Assembly: GCA_024638385.1 (NCBI GenBank)
Contig: JAHEKJ010000016.1
Span: forward strand, 1-44,690
DNA: 44,690 bases
DNA from: Gammaproteobacteria bacterium
Lineage (GTDB): Bacteria; Pseudomonadota; Gammaproteobacteria; GCA-001735895
Direction of reading: 5' to 3'
How positions within the stretch are numbered: the first letter of the stretch is position 1; each line of letters opens with the position of its first letter. The position numbers and the translations under genes were made by a program. Below the pieces are notes generated by a model. The model did no database searches. It was not told the origin of the DNA and was given only the letters and a program-made list of their open reading frames with translations. Of the stretch, positions 28,017 to 37,837 are shown in pieces.

Positions 28017-29378
28017 TTAAATGTGCAGCCAGTCGCGCAGCCGCCAGGCCGCGAGCCCGGCGCGCAGGTATTGCCGGCGCAGAAAGGCGAGCGGGAAGCG
28101 CGGCGGCCGGCCGCGAATGATCGCCGGCAGATGCCGCGGCAGGACATCGTCGCCGGCCGCGGGATCGGCCAGCCAGCGCGCGACTTCACGCCCGCTCCAG
28201 GTCGCGGTGTTGACGCCGTTGCCGTGGTAGCCGAAAGCGAAGTAGACCGACGGGTCCTCGGGCATCCGCCCGATCGACGGCCGCAGGTTGGCGGCGAAGC
28301 AGACCAGCCCGCGCCACCGGTGGGTGTAGTCGAGATCGGCGAACTGCGGCCACAGCCGGGCGATGCCGCGCCTGAGCTCGGCAAAGGCAAGCTCGGCGCG
28401 GTCGGCCCGGCCGGTGTGGTCGGCGCGGCCGCCGAGCATGAAGCGGCCGTCGCCGAGTACGCGGTAGTAATAGAACATGTGGCGCGCGTTGAACGCCGGG
28501 TTCTGCGTATGCCAGCCGCGCGCCCGCAGCTCGTCGGAGCTCATCGGGCGGCTGGTGACGATCGCGCTCTGCAGCGGCAACGGGCGGCCGTAGACGCCGG
28601 CATGCAAGTGTTCCGGCATGAAGCCGTTGCCGGTCAGGATGACGCGCGGCGCGCGCAGCGAACCGCGCGCGGTTTCGAGCCGGTGCTGTCCGCCGTCGCG
28701 TCGCCACGCGCGTACCTCGCTGTGCGCGTGCAGCGTCGCGCCGTGGCGTATCGTCGCGGCGGCGAGCCCGCGCACGTAGCGCAGCGGGTGCAGGCCGAAG
28801 CCCGGCCGGATCGATATCGCGCCGTGCTGGTGTGGCGCGTCGTAGCCGATCTCGCGAAACTCGTCGCGCGGGTGGGCCCCGGTCTCGAGGCCGAGCGATT
28901 GCAGCATTTCGGCCTCGTCGAGCAGCGCGCGATAGCCCGCATCGCTCTCGGCGACCGCGAACTCGGCGTCGCCCTGCGGCTGAAAGTCGATGCTCTCGCT
29001 TTCGCCGAGCTCGCGCACGAGTCGCACTGCGTCGGCCTGGCAGCGGTAGTAGCGACGGGTCTCGTCGCGACCGAAGCGCCGGATCTGGGCCGCCGGCGAC
29101 AGCTTGGTGCCGCCGATGCAGCAAAACCCGCCGTTGCGGCCGGAGGCGCCCCAGCCGATGTGGCCGGCTTCGAGCACGCGCGCGTCGAGGCCGAAGTCGC
29201 GGGCGAGAAAATAGGCCGCGGCGAGCCCGGTGTAGCCGCCGCCGACGATCGCGACGTCGCAGGACGCGTCGCCTTCGAGCGGCGGCGCGTCGAATTCGGC
29301 CGGCGGCGCGCTCGCTTCCCAGTAGGATGGTTGCGCTTCGTCGAAGCGGTAGAGGCTTGCGTCGAACAGATGTTTCAT
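28017..29378 (-). CDS. FAD-dependent amine oxidoreductase (DadA/PuuB-like)
   Basis: A 453-residue flavoprotein of the DAO family. The Rossmann fold starts near residue 42 (DVAIVGGGYTGLAAAYFLARDFG), followed by EAGHIGWGASGRNGGFCC. The C-terminal half shows RWRGLVCFAANLRPSIGRMPEDPSVYFAFGYHGNGVN, typical of gamma-glutamylputrescine oxidase-like proteins. It overlaps the end of the BenE-type gene (ATGA) and belongs to the long minus-strand hut operon. The likely substrate is a secondary or primary amine or amino acid; the setting does not say which. Confidence 0.85.
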   Translation of the reverse strand: MKHLFDASLYRFDEAQPSYWEASAPPAEFDAPPLEGDASCDVAIVGGGYTGLAAAYFLARDFGLDARVLEAGHIGWGASGRNGGFCCIGGTKLSPAAQIRRFGRDETRRYYRCQADAVRLVRELGESESIDFQPQGDAEFAVAESDAGYRALLDEAEMLQSLGLETGAHPRDEFREIGYDAPHQHGAISIRPGFGLHPLRYVRGLAAATIRHGATLHAHSEVRAWRRDGGQHRLETARGSLRAPRVILTGNGFMPEHLHAGVYGRPLPLQSAIVTSRPMSSDELRARGWHTQNPAFNARHMFYYYRVLGDGRFMLGGRADHTGRADRAELAFAELRRGIARLWPQFADLDYTHRWRGLVCFAANLRPSIGRMPEDPSVYFAFGYHGNGVNTATWSGREVARWLADPAAGDDVLPRHLPAIIRGRPPRFPLAFLRRQYLRAGLAAWRLRDWLHI

Positions 29379-30541
29379 GCGTTCCTCGGCTGCAGGATCA
29401 GCAGGGTCGCGCCGCCGGCGACCAATCCCCAGAAGGCCGCGCCGATGCCGAACAGCTCGAGGCCCGACGCGGTCACGACGAAGGTGATCACCGCGGCCTC
29501 GCGCGAGCCGTCGTCGGCGACCGCCATCGCCAGGCTCGAGCCGATCGTGCCGAGCAGCGCGAGCCCGGCCAGCGCGAGGATGAACTCGGCCGGGAAGGCC
29601 GCGAACAGCGCCGCGACCGCGCCGCCGCCGAGTCCCAGCAACAGGTAGAACACGCCGGTGCTGACGCCGGCGACGTAGCGCCTTTCCTTGTCCGCGTGCG
29701 CTTCGGGGCCGGTGCAAATCGCCGCCGTGATCGCCGCCAGGTTCAACGCAAAGCCGCCGAATGGCGCGGTGATCAGCGTCGCCGCGCCGGTCGCGCCGAC
29801 GATCGGCGAAATCGGCGCGGCGTAGCCCGAGGTTCGCAGGACCGCGAATCCCGGAATGTTCTGCGACACCATCGTCACGACGAACAGCGGAATGCCGACG
29901 CCGATCAGCACCTGCGGTGAGAACCCCGGCATGACGAACTCGGGACCGCCGAGGTCGACGCGAAAGCGCGTGAAATCGAGCAGGCCCATGATCTGGCAGA
30001 GGACGAACCCGACGGCCAGCACGGCGATAATCGTATAACGCGGCAGCCATCGGCGCGCGCCGAGGTAGGTCGCCAGCATCGCCAGCACCAGGGTGAACTC
30101 GGATTGCAGCGCGCCGAACGCGTTGACGCCGAACTGGAACAGGATCCCGGCGAGCATCGCCGCGGCGAGCGCCAGCGGGATGCGGTCGATGATGCGTTCG
30201 AACCAGCCGCTCGCGCCCGCCAGCGTGATCAACAGCGCGCTGAAGACGAATGCGCCGATCGCGTCGGCGAGCGCGACGCCGTCGAGCGAGGTCGCCAGCA
30301 GCGCGCCGCCCGGCGTCGACCAGGCCGTGATGATCGGCATGCGGTAGCGCAGCGACAGGCCGATCGTCGTCGCGCCCATGCCGAGGCCGAGCGCCATCAT
30401 CCACGAGCCGGCCTGCGCCGCGCTCGCGCCGGCCGCGCTGGCGGCCTGGAACACGATTACCGCCGACGAGCTGTAGCCGATCAGCACCGCGGCGAAGCCG
30501 GCCGCGATTGCCGGCGGATGCAGGAAATCTTTCAGGGCCAA
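29375..30541 (-). CDS. BenE-family benzoate/H+ symporter-like transporter
   Basis: A 388-residue membrane protein with about 11-12 hydrophobic helices. BenE-family features: FLHPPAIAAGFAAVLIGYSSSAVIVFQAA at the N-terminus, ITAWSTPGGALLATS, and APFGGFALNLAAITAAICTGPEAH. The family is known for benzoate uptake, but no aromatic-degradation gene is near, so the substrate may differ, for example a histidine-pathway compound or an amine used by the adjacent oxidoreductase. It is 22 bases after the DMT gene and is translationally coupled to the flavoprotein. Confidence 0.9.
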   Translation of the reverse strand: MALKDFLHPPAIAAGFAAVLIGYSSSAVIVFQAASAAGASAAQAGSWMMALGLGMGATTIGLSLRYRMPIITAWSTPGGALLATSLDGVALADAIGAFVFSALLITLAGASGWFERIIDRIPLALAAAMLAGILFQFGVNAFGALQSEFTLVLAMLATYLGARRWLPRYTIIAVLAVGFVLCQIMGLLDFTRFRVDLGGPEFVMPGFSPQVLIGVGIPLFVVTMVSQNIPGFAVLRTSGYAAPISPIVGATGAATLITAPFGGFALNLAAITAAICTGPEAHADKERRYVAGVSTGVFYLLLGLGGGAVAALFAAFPAEFILALAGLALLGTIGSSLAMAVADDGSREAAVITFVVTASGLELFGIGAAFWGLVAGGATLLILQPRNA

Positions 30542-30563
30542 TCCGGGGTCTCCGTTGCCGTTA

Positions 30564-31439
30564 CTAGCGTGCGCGCCAGGCGAGGGCGACGCCGAGCATG
30601 ATTATCAGCGAAGCGGCGGCGAAGGTCAGCGACAATTTTTCGCCGAGTACGAGCCAGGCGAGGATCACGCCCGAGACCGGTTGCAGGAATTGCAGCAAAC
30701 CGATGCGCGCGATGCCGCCGCTGCCGAGCGCCCAGTACCACAGGATATAGGCGACGATCGTGACGCCGACCGCCTGGTACAACAAGCCCGACCACGGTCC
30801 GGCGCCGGCCACTGCGAGCGCCGGCGCGTCGACGACGAACGGCGCGAGCGGCAACAACAGCAGCGCGAACAGGCCGACGCCCCAGAAGGTCGTGCCGCGC
30901 GCCGAATAACCGCCGCGCTGCAGGCGCGCACCGGCGACGTAGCCGAGCGAGCCGAAAACGGTCGCGCCGAGCACCAGCAGGTCGCCGTCGAGGCTCGCGA
31001 CGCCGGGCCCGGCGGCCGGCTCGTACAGCAGCACGATTTCGCCGGCGAAGGCCAGCGCCGAGCCGAGCCACCAGGCCGCGCGCGGCCACTGTCGATCCCA
31101 GGCCATCGCGATCGCGCCGGTGGTCACCGGCAGGATCGCGAGCACCATGGTCGCGTGGTTGGCGCTGGTCAGCCCGACACCGAAGGTAAACAGCAGCGGG
31201 AAGGCGATGAAGCCGCAAAAACCGGAAACCAGCAGCAGGCGGCGCTCACCGGCACTCCGCGGCAAGCCGATACCGAGCGCGAGTGTCAGCGGCAGCGCCA
31301 GCAGCCCGCCGATCACGGTGCGCAGCACGGCGACGTCGAGCGCGGCGATACCGGCGACCGCGACCTTGGTCGCGACCGCCGAACCGCCGAAGATCACGAC
31401 CGCGCCAAGCGCCGCGGGAATGACGGCCCAGCCGCTCAA
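30564..31439 (-). CDS. DMT-superfamily (EamA) transporter
   Basis: A 291-residue membrane protein with two EamA repeats and about 10 helices. It starts WAVIPAALGAVVIFGGSAVATKVAVAG and the second half has LQFLQPVSGVILAWLVLGEKLS, the usual EamA signature. The best start is a TTG at 31439 that overlaps the yrbL stop; no ATG or GTG fits the first helix. The frame is open far upstream but that part is antisense-like, non-membrane sequence. It is probably a metabolite exporter; substrate is unknown. Confidence 0.82.
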   Translation of the reverse strand: MSGWAVIPAALGAVVIFGGSAVATKVAVAGIAALDVAVLRTVIGGLLALPLTLALGIGLPRSAGERRLLLVSGFCGFIAFPLLFTFGVGLTSANHATMVLAILPVTTGAIAMAWDRQWPRAAWWLGSALAFAGEIVLLYEPAAGPGVASLDGDLLVLGATVFGSLGYVAGARLQRGGYSARGTTFWGVGLFALLLLPLAPFVVDAPALAVAGAGPWSGLLYQAVGVTIVAYILWYWALGSGGIARIGLLQFLQPVSGVILAWLVLGEKLSLTFAAASLIIMLGVALAWRAR

Positions 31440-32035
31440 TCCGCGCGGCCGGCGCCGGGCCGCGTCTCGTCCGCCTCGTGCTCGGTCTGCGCCGCGCGCG
31501 CGAACTCGGCGTCGAGGCGCAGGCGACGCCAGCGGCGGTCGATCTTGCGCCGCGCCAGCAGCGGGATGCGGTCGAGCCAGCCGTCGTCGCCGAGGCCGGC
31601 GGTCGCCACCAGCCGGCCGCGGGTCAGCGACGTGCGGCGAAACAGCAGCGCGTCGAGCGTCAGGCCTTCGTCGAACAGGATCAGGTCGCGCAGGAACAAG
31701 GCCCGCAACTCGTCGAGCGCGGGCTCGAAGTCGTCGAGCGGATAGCCGGCGTCGAGATACTCGCTGAGCGCGCGCGACGCCTGGCCATCGAAATCGCGCA
31801 CCAGGTCGAACACCAGGCCGCGGCCGAGACTGGTCTCGCAAACCCCGTGAAAGCGTGGCAGGTAATCGGCGTAATCGACACCGCGGCGGTCCAGCCGGCG
31901 ATAGAATCCGACCTCGCGCCGGGTGCGCGCCGCCTGCCCGGGGGGAGGTATCCGGATCGCGCGTGTCGGATCTTCCGGGTGCACGTAGCTGGCGCGGGCG
32001 CGGCCAATCGCGATCGGCTCGGTGAGCTGCAACAT
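31436..32035 (-). CDS. yrbL: YrbL-like kinase-fold protein
   Basis: A 199-residue protein matching the E. coli YrbL pattern. It starts with LTEPIAIGRARASYVHPEDPTRAIRI, aligning with the YrbL LSEQSPLGTGRHRKCYAHPEDAQRCIKI type of sequence. It continues EVGFYRRLDRRGVDYADYLPRFHG and GRGLVFDLVRDFDGQASRALSEYL. YrbL belongs to the lipopolysaccharide-kinase/protein-kinase-like fold and is PhoP-regulated in enterics, with no settled activity. Its position between hutG (7 bases away) and the DMT gene (overlapping) is unusual. Confidence 0.82.
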   Translation of the reverse strand: MLQLTEPIAIGRARASYVHPEDPTRAIRIPPPGQAARTRREVGFYRRLDRRGVDYADYLPRFHGVCETSLGRGLVFDLVRDFDGQASRALSEYLDAGYPLDDFEPALDELRALFLRDLILFDEGLTLDALLFRRTSLTRGRLVATAGLGDDGWLDRIPLLARRKIDRRWRRLRLDAEFARAAQTEHEADETRPGAGRAD

Positions 32036-32042
32036 CGGCCGC

Positions 32043-32825
32043 TCAGTCCAGCGCCAGGGTCAGCCGCTCGAGGATGCGCCGCAGCACGGCGCGCAGTCGC
32101 TCGGCGCGCTCGGCGAGATAATCCCAGGGCGCTTCCTCGAGCATGTAGTTGCGTTGCGTGAGTTCCATCTGGATCGCATGGAAGCCCCGCGCGGGCTCGC
32201 CGTAATGGCGCGTCGTCCAGCCGCCCTTGAAGCGGCCGTTGACGATCGATGTATAGACGCTCGCCGTGGCGCAAGTTTCGGCGACTTGCCGCTCGATCGC
32301 AGGGTCGCAGCTCGTCGTGCCGTTGCTGCCGATGTTGAAGTCGGGCAGACGGCCGTCGAACAGGAACGGGATATGCGAGCGAATCGAGTGGCAATCGTAG
32401 AGGATCGCGTAGCCGTGGCGCTGGTGGATGCGCTCGAGTTCGGCGCGCAGCGCGTCGTGGTAGGGCTGATGGTAGCGCAGCTGGCGTTCGCCGATCTCGT
32501 CGGCCGACGGTTCCTGGCCGGCGCGGTAAACCGGCTCGCCGTCGAAGGTCGTCGTCGGGCACAGCCCGGTCGTGTTCTGTCCCGGGTAGAGCGATTCGTC
32601 GGCCGGGTCGCGGTTGGCGTCGACGACGTAGCGGTGAATCGGCGTGCTGACGACGCTCGCGGCCGGCGCGAGACCGGCGTAGAGTTCGCCGATGTGCCAG
32701 TCGGTATCGGCCTTCGCCCGGCCGGCCGCGTTCAGCCGCGCGACTATCGATTCGGGAATCTCGAGCCCGCCGTGCGGCTGCCCGAGCAGCAGCGGGCCGT
32801 CGCCGCGAATGACACCCGGAGTCAC
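32043..32825 (-). CDS. hutG: N-formylglutamate deformylase
   Basis: Last step of the five-step histidine pathway: N-formyl-L-glutamate to glutamate and formate. The protein is 260 residues, usual for the family. Visible motifs: [14 protein letters not shown] (His of the zinc site), [36 protein letters not shown] (His ligand in DCHS) and [15 protein letters not shown]. It overlaps the hutH stop. Its presence with HutF shows the deiminase/deformylase route rather than direct formimidoylglutamase. Confidence 0.95.
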   Translation of the reverse strand: MTPGVIRGDGPLLLGQPHGGLEIPESIVARLNAAGRAKADTDWHIGELYAGLAPAASVVSTPIHRYVVDANRDPADESLYPGQNTTGLCPTTTFDGEPVYRAGQEPSADEIGERQLRYHQPYHDALRAELERIHQRHGYAILYDCHSIRSHIPFLFDGRLPDFNIGSNGTTSCDPAIERQVAETCATASVYTSIVNGRFKGGWTTRHYGEPARGFHAIQMELTQRNYMLEEAPWDYLAERAERLRAVLRRILERLTLALD

Positions 32826-34369
32826 GGATCGATCTCCGGCAGCAGGCCGATTTCGCCGAGCGACGCGATGACCGCGCGCTCGCTGACCAGCTCCGTTATC
32901 GCCGCGATGTCGTCGGCGAGGTAACGGTCGTCGGCGAGCGGCGCAACCGCGCTGCGCACTTTTTGCATGACTTTCTGCAGGCGCGCGCTGGTCTCGACCG
33001 GCGCGCGAAACTCGACGCCCTGCACGCCGATCAGCAACTCGATTGCGAGGATGTTCGCGAGATTGCGGTTCATTTCGGCGAGCCGGCGCGCGGCGTGACA
33101 GGCCATCGACACGTGGTCTTCCTGGTTGGCGCTGGTCGGCGTCGAGTCGAGCGAGCAGGGCATTGCGCGCTGCTTGTTCTCGGCCATCAGCGCGGCCGCG
33201 GTGACCTCGGCGATCATGAAGCCGGAATTGAGCCCCGGGTCGGGCGAAATGAAAGCCGGCAAGCCGTAATTCTGCGCCGGGTCGACCGCGATCGCGACGC
33301 GCCGCTGGCTGATCGCGCCGATCTCGGCGATCGCGAGCGCGATCTGGTCGGCGCCGAAGGCGACCGGCTCGGCGTGGAAATTGCCGCCCGACAGGATTTC
33401 ACCGCTGGCGATGTCGACGATCGGGTTGTCGGTGACCGCGTTGGCCTCGGTCTCGAGCATCTGCGCGACCGCGCGCAGCTGGTCGAGACAGGCGCCGAGG
33501 ACCTGCGGCTGGCAGCGGAAGCTGTACGGATCCTGCACCCGCTCGTCGCCCTCGCGGTGCGATTCGCGAATCGCCGAGCCGTCGAGCAGCAGCCGCAGGC
33601 TGTGGGCCGCGTCGATCTGGCCGCGGAGGCCCCGCAAGGCGTGAATTTCCTCGCGAAACGGCTGGGTCGAGCCCATCAGCGCATCGGTCGACAGCGCGCC
33701 CGAGATCAGCGCGGTCTGCGCCAGGCTCCAGGCGTCGAACAGGCCGGCGAGCGCCAGCGCGGTCGACACCTGGGTGCCGTTGATCATGCCGAGGCCTTCT
33801 TTCGGCCCGAGCTCGAGCGGTTCGAGTTTGGCCGCTTTGAGCGCGGCGGCGGCGGGCATACGTTCGCCCTCGTAGTCGACGTGACCTTCGCCGATGAGTA
33901 CCGCGGCGAGATGCGCCAGCGGCGCGAGATCGCCCGACGCGCCGACCGAACCCTGCGCCGGGATGACCGGCAGCAGGTCGAGCTGCAGCAGGCTCTGCAG
34001 GCGCAGGATGACGTCCCAGCGCACGCCCGACGCGCCGCGGCCGAGCGATAACATCTTCAGCGCGATGATCAGCCGGACGACCGCGCGCGGCAGCGCCGGG
34101 CCGACGCCGCAGCAGTGCGACAGCACGAGGTTGCGCTGCAGGCGCGAGGTCTGGTCGGCGGGAATGCGGGTGTTGGCGAGCTTGCCGAAGCCGGTGTTGA
34201 CGCCGTAGACCGCGGCTTCGCCGCGCGCCGCCGTGGCGACGATCTTCGCCGCCGCGTCGACGTCGGCCTTACAGGCGTCGTCGATGCGCACCGGGAGGTT
34301 GTTGCGGTAAACCCGGCGCAGGTCGGCGAGCCGCGTCGCGCCCGGGGTCAGCAGCAATGCCTCGGACAA
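32822..34369 (-). CDS. hutH: Histidine ammonia-lyase
   Basis: Converts histidine to urocanate and ammonia. The protein is 515 residues. The self-forming MIO cofactor tripeptide Ala144-Ser145-Gly146 lies in [15 protein letters not shown]. The N-terminal [11 protein letters not shown] and the C-terminal [13 protein letters not shown] are also diagnostic. It begins 11 bases after the hutF stop and overlaps hutG. The sequence appears intact. Confidence 0.97.
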   Translation of the reverse strand: MSEALLLTPGATRLADLRRVYRNNLPVRIDDACKADVDAAAKIVATAARGEAAVYGVNTGFGKLANTRIPADQTSRLQRNLVLSHCCGVGPALPRAVVRLIIALKMLSLGRGASGVRWDVILRLQSLLQLDLLPVIPAQGSVGASGDLAPLAHLAAVLIGEGHVDYEGERMPAAAALKAAKLEPLELGPKEGLGMINGTQVSTALALAGLFDAWSLAQTALISGALSTDALMGSTQPFREEIHALRGLRGQIDAAHSLRLLLDGSAIRESHREGDERVQDPYSFRCQPQVLGACLDQLRAVAQMLETEANAVTDNPIVDIASGEILSGGNFHAEPVAFGADQIALAIAEIGAISQRRVAIAVDPAQNYGLPAFISPDPGLNSGFMIAEVTAAALMAENKQRAMPCSLDSTPTSANQEDHVSMACHAARRLAEMNRNLANILAIELLIGVQGVEFRAPVETSARLQKVMQKVRSAVAPLADDRYLADDIAAITELVSERAVIASLGEIGLLPEIDP

Positions 34370-34380
34370 TTCGGTTCCTC

Positions 34381-35748
34381 CTAGCTGGCGAGATCGTCGA
34401 GCGCCGCGCGGTAAGCCTGCGCGATGCGCGCCTCGTCGGCGTGATGTCCGGCGTCGATGACCTTTCTACCACCGATGTAGACGTCGCGCACGAGATTTTC
34501 GTTGCCGGAAAAAATCCAGCTGTCGAGCAAGTCGTCGCGCGCGCGGCCGTAGAGTCGCGGGTGGTCGGCGTCGAGCGCGACGAAATCGGCGCGATAACCG
34601 ACCTCGATTCGACCGCAGCGGCGACCGCAGGCCTGCGCGCCGCCGGCCCAGGCGCCGTCGAGCAGGCGGCGGCCGGTATTCGGCGTGGCGGCGTCGCTGA
34701 TCAGGTTGCGGCGGCGGGTCTGCAGGCGCAGGCCGTACTCGAGCCAGCGCAGTTCCTCGACCGGGTCGATCGATATGTGGCTGTCGGAGCCGATCGCCCA
34801 CGCGCCGCGCGCGGCGAGGTAGCGCTCGGCGTCGAAGAACCCGTCACCGAGATTGGCTTCGGTCGTCGGGCACAGGCCGGCGACGGCGCCGCTGGCCGCG
34901 GCCCGCGCGGTCTCGCTCTCGGTCATGTGGGTCGCGTGGATCAGGCACCAGCCGGCGTCGACGTCGAAATGATCGTAAAGCCAGTCGACCGGGCGCGCGC
35001 CGCTCCAGGCGACGCAGTCGTCGACCTCCCTGGTCTGCTCGGCGATATGAATATGAATAGCGGCGAGATCGTCGTGCGCGCCGAGCACTTCGCCGAGCAG
35101 GTTCGCGTCGATCGCGCGCAGCGAGTGCGGCGCGATGCCGACGTTGGCGTCGGCGTCATCGGCGGTAGCCTGTTGCAGGCGCGCGACGATTTGACCGAAA
35201 CCGTCGGCGTCGTTGATGAAGCGCTTCTGGCCGGCGAGGGGCTCGGCGCCGCCGAAGCCGCCATAGCGATAGAGCACCGGCAGCGCGGTGAAGCCGATGC
35301 CGGCGGCGCGCGCCGCGGCCAGGCATTGCAGGCTCATTTCGGCGCGGTCGGCGTAGGGCTTGCCGTCGACGTCGTGATGCAGGTACTGGAACTCGCCGAC
35401 GCAGCCGTAGCCCCGCTTGAGCATCTCGACGTAGAGCTGCGCCGCGATCGCGTGCAGGTGGTCGGGCCGGATGCGTTCGAGGTAGTGGTACATGACCCGG
35501 CGCCAGGTCCAGAAGCTGTCGTCGGCGTCGCCGCCGGCGCGCTCGCCGAGGCCCGCCATCGCGCGTTGATGCGCGTGCGAGTGAACGTTGGGCAGCGCCG
35601 GGATCAGCAGCGCCGCGCTGATACCGTCGGAAACCTGCGAGTTCGGCGTGACGGACTCGATCGCGCCGTCGGCGTCGATCGCAATCGTGACATCGTCGGC
35701 CCAGCCGCTCGCAAGCAGAGCCGATGCGGCGTGGATTTCGTGGGTCAT
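34381..35748 (-). CDS. hutF: Formimidoylglutamate deiminase
   Basis: Converts N-formimidoyl-L-glutamate to N-formyl-L-glutamate and ammonia. A 455-residue amidohydrolase. Metal and substrate motifs are [54 protein letters not shown] and [20 protein letters not shown]. The ATG at 35748 gives the family N-terminus; the frame extends upstream through the operator and is rejected there. It is first in the minus-strand hut operon, divergent from hutI, under the HutC site. Confidence 0.95.
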   Translation of the reverse strand: MTHEIHAASALLASGWADDVTIAIDADGAIESVTPNSQVSDGISAALLIPALPNVHSHAHQRAMAGLGERAGGDADDSFWTWRRVMYHYLERIRPDHLHAIAAQLYVEMLKRGYGCVGEFQYLHHDVDGKPYADRAEMSLQCLAAARAAGIGFTALPVLYRYGGFGGAEPLAGQKRFINDADGFGQIVARLQQATADDADANVGIAPHSLRAIDANLLGEVLGAHDDLAAIHIHIAEQTREVDDCVAWSGARPVDWLYDHFDVDAGWCLIHATHMTESETARAAASGAVAGLCPTTEANLGDGFFDAERYLAARGAWAIGSDSHISIDPVEELRWLEYGLRLQTRRRNLISDAATPNTGRRLLDGAWAGGAQACGRRCGRIEVGYRADFVALDADHPRLYGRARDDLLDSWIFSGNENLVRDVYIGGRKVIDAGHHADEARIAQAYRAALDDLAS

Positions 35749-35796
35749 GGTAAAAGTTTCCGTTACCGGTTGCGCCGGTGAAAAATTCAGCGTAAC

Positions 35797-35816
35797 ATAC
35801 TTGTCTATACAAGTAT
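35797..35816. promoter_or_regulatory. hutC box: HutC operator between hutF and hutI
   Basis: A 20-bp near-perfect palindrome, ATACTTGTCTATACAAGTAT, with 8-base arms around CTAT. It contains the CTTGT-n4-ACAAG core of known HutC sites. It starts 49 bases before hutF and ends 17 bases before hutI, so one bound repressor dimer could block both divergent promoters. A TATAGT at 35814-35819 overlaps its edge and may be the hutI -10. Urocanate is the known HutC inducer. Confidence 0.85.
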
Positions 35817-35833
35817 AGTGTGCAGCGAGCGGA

Positions 35834-37057
35834 ATGCCGTCAACCCTGTTTACCAACGCCACCCTGGCCTGCTTCGACGCCGCCGACGGCTACGGCTTGC
35901 GCGCGCAAGCCGCGCTGCGGGTCGACGAAGGCCGCATCGCCTGGCTCGGCGCGGCGAGCGACTGCGAGCCGGCCGGCGGCACCGAGGTCGTCGATTGTGG
36001 CGGGCGGCTGCTGACGCCGGGGCTGGTCGATTGCCACACGCACCTCGTCTACGGCGGCGATCGCGCCGACGAATTCGAGCAACGACTCGAGGGCGCGAGC
36101 TACGCCGAGATCGCCGCCGCCGGCGGCGGTATCCGCGCGACGGTCGCCGCGACCCGCCGCGCGAGCGAGGAAGAACTCTTCGCGCAGGCGCGCCCGCGCG
36201 TGCAGGCCCTGCTCGCCGAGGGCGTGACCACGCTCGAGATCAAGTCGGGCTACGGCCTCGACTGCGAAACCGAGATCAAGATGTTGCGGGTAGCCGCGCG
36301 ACTTGGCGACGAACTCGGTGTGCGCGTGCAGAAAACCTTTCTCGGCGCGCACGCGCTGCCGCCCGAGTTCGACGGCCGCGCCGACGCCTACATCGATCGG
36401 GTCTGCGACGATATGCTGCCGCGTGCCGCCGCCGAAGGGCTGGTCGACGCGGTCGACGTATTCGTCGAATCGATCGCGTTTTCACCCGCGCAAGCCGAAC
36501 GCGTCTTCGATTGCGCCGCGCGGCTGGGCCTGCCGATCAAGGCGCACGCCGAGCAATTGTCCGATCTCGGCGGCGCGGCGCTGGCGGCCGCCCGCGGGGC
36601 CCTGTCGGTGGACCATCTCGAGTACCTGAGCGAGACCGACGTCGCGCTGCTGGCCGCCAACGGCACCGTCGCGGTGCTGTTGCCGGGCGCATTCTACGTG
36701 CTGCGCGAGACCCGGCTGCCGCCGCTCGAAGCGCTGCGCGCACACGGCGTGCCGCTGGCGCTGGCGAGCGACGGCAACCCCGGCAGTTCGCCGTTGCATT
36801 CGCTGTTGCTGATCCTGAACCTCGGCTGCACGCTGTTTCGCCTGACGCCGGCCGAGGCGCTGCGCGGGGTCACGCTCAACGGCGCAAAAGCGCTCGGGCT
36901 CGAGGACGAAATCGGTTCGCTGGAAGTCGGCAAGCAGGCCGATCTCGCGCTGTGGGACGTCGACCGCCCGGCGATGCTGGCTTATCGCGTCGGCATCAAC
37001 CCGTGCCGCGCGGTCATGCAGGGCGGCGCCTGGCGGCGCCGGCCGGAGACGTCATGA
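35834..37057 (+). CDS. hutI: Imidazolonepropionase
   Basis: Hydrolyses imidazolone-5-propionate to N-formimidoyl-L-glutamate. A 407-residue metal amidohydrolase: [75 protein letters not shown] and [10 protein letters not shown] are all present. It starts 17 bases after the HutC box and heads the plus-strand unit hutI-hutC-hutU. The stop overlaps the hutC start (ATGA). Confidence 0.97.
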   Translation: MPSTLFTNATLACFDAADGYGLRAQAALRVDEGRIAWLGAASDCEPAGGTEVVDCGGRLLTPGLVDCHTHLVYGGDRADEFEQRLEGASYAEIAAAGGGIRATVAATRRASEEELFAQARPRVQALLAEGVTTLEIKSGYGLDCETEIKMLRVAARLGDELGVRVQKTFLGAHALPPEFDGRADAYIDRVCDDMLPRAAAEGLVDAVDVFVESIAFSPAQAERVFDCAARLGLPIKAHAEQLSDLGGAALAAARGALSVDHLEYLSETDVALLAANGTVAVLLPGAFYVLRETRLPPLEALRAHGVPLALASDGNPGSSPLHSLLLILNLGCTLFRLTPAEALRGVTLNGAKALGLEDEIGSLEVGKQADLALWDVDRPAMLAYRVGINPCRAVMQGGAWRRRPETS

Positions 37058-37836
37058 ACGCGATTCTCGACGGTTTCGATGCGATCAGCAAGGCCGCGCC
37101 GGTGCCCATTTACCTGCAGATCAAGAATCGGATCGAGCAGCGCATCGACAGCGGGGAATGGCCGGCCGGGCAGAAACTGCCGTCGGAGAACGAGCTCGTC
37201 GCCGCGCTCGGCGTCAGCCGCATGACGATCAACCGCGCGTTGCGCGAGCTGACCGAGGCCGGTTTCGTGCGCCGCGTGCACGGGCTCGGCTCGTTCGTCG
37301 CCGAGCGCCCGCGCCACGCGAGCCTGATCGAACTTAAGGATATCGCGCTCGAGATCGAGCGCGACGGCAAGACCCATCGCTCGAAGGTGCTCAGCCTCGA
37401 TCGCGTCGACGCGAACCCGGCGCTGGCGGCGCGCATGGAGGTCACCGCCGGCGCCGAACTCTATCGCCTGCGCGCGGTGCATTACCAGGACGACACGCCG
37501 ATCCAGTTCGAGATGCGCTTCGTCAATCCCGTGGTGGTTGCGGATTTCATCGCGCAGGATTTTTCGCGCACGACCGCGACCGCCTATTTGCTGCAGCAGG
37601 TCAAGCCGGACGAGATGGAGCATCGCGTGCGCGCGGTATTGCCGGACGCCGATTGCCGGCGTCACCTCGAACTCGCGGCCGAGCTGCCGTGTCTCGAACT
37701 TGTCAGGCGCACCTGGAAAGACGGCCGCGTCGTGACCTGCGCGACCCTGACTTACCCCGGTGATCGTTACGCGCTCGGCGCACGTTACGCCACCGACGAA
37801 TACCGGCTGCGCGAGCAGCCTGGCGGAGGAAACTGA
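37054..37836 (+). CDS. hutC: HutC, GntR-family repressor of histidine utilisation
   Basis: A 260-residue HutC-subfamily GntR regulator. The winged-helix domain spans [51 protein letters not shown] and [13 protein letters not shown]. The C-terminal UTRA effector domain includes [24 protein letters not shown]. It is encoded inside the operon it controls and so is likely autoregulated through the palindrome at 35797-35816. Confidence 0.95.
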   Translation: MNAILDGFDAISKAAPVPIYLQIKNRIEQRIDSGEWPAGQKLPSENELVAALGVSRMTINRALRELTEAGFVRRVHGLGSFVAERPRHASLIELKDIALEIERDGKTHRSKVLSLDRVDANPALAARMEVTAGAELYRLRAVHYQDDTPIQFEMRFVNPVVVADFIAQDFSRTTATAYLLQQVKPDEMEHRVRAVLPDADCRRHLELAAELPCLELVRRTWKDGRVVTCATLTYPGDRYALGARYATDEYRLREQPGGGN

Positions 37837-37837
37837 C

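Noticed and set aside
35818-37836. Single long frame spanning hutI and hutC
   Set aside because: Only its last third (the hutC frame) encodes a recognisable protein; the first part is an out-of-frame reading of hutI.
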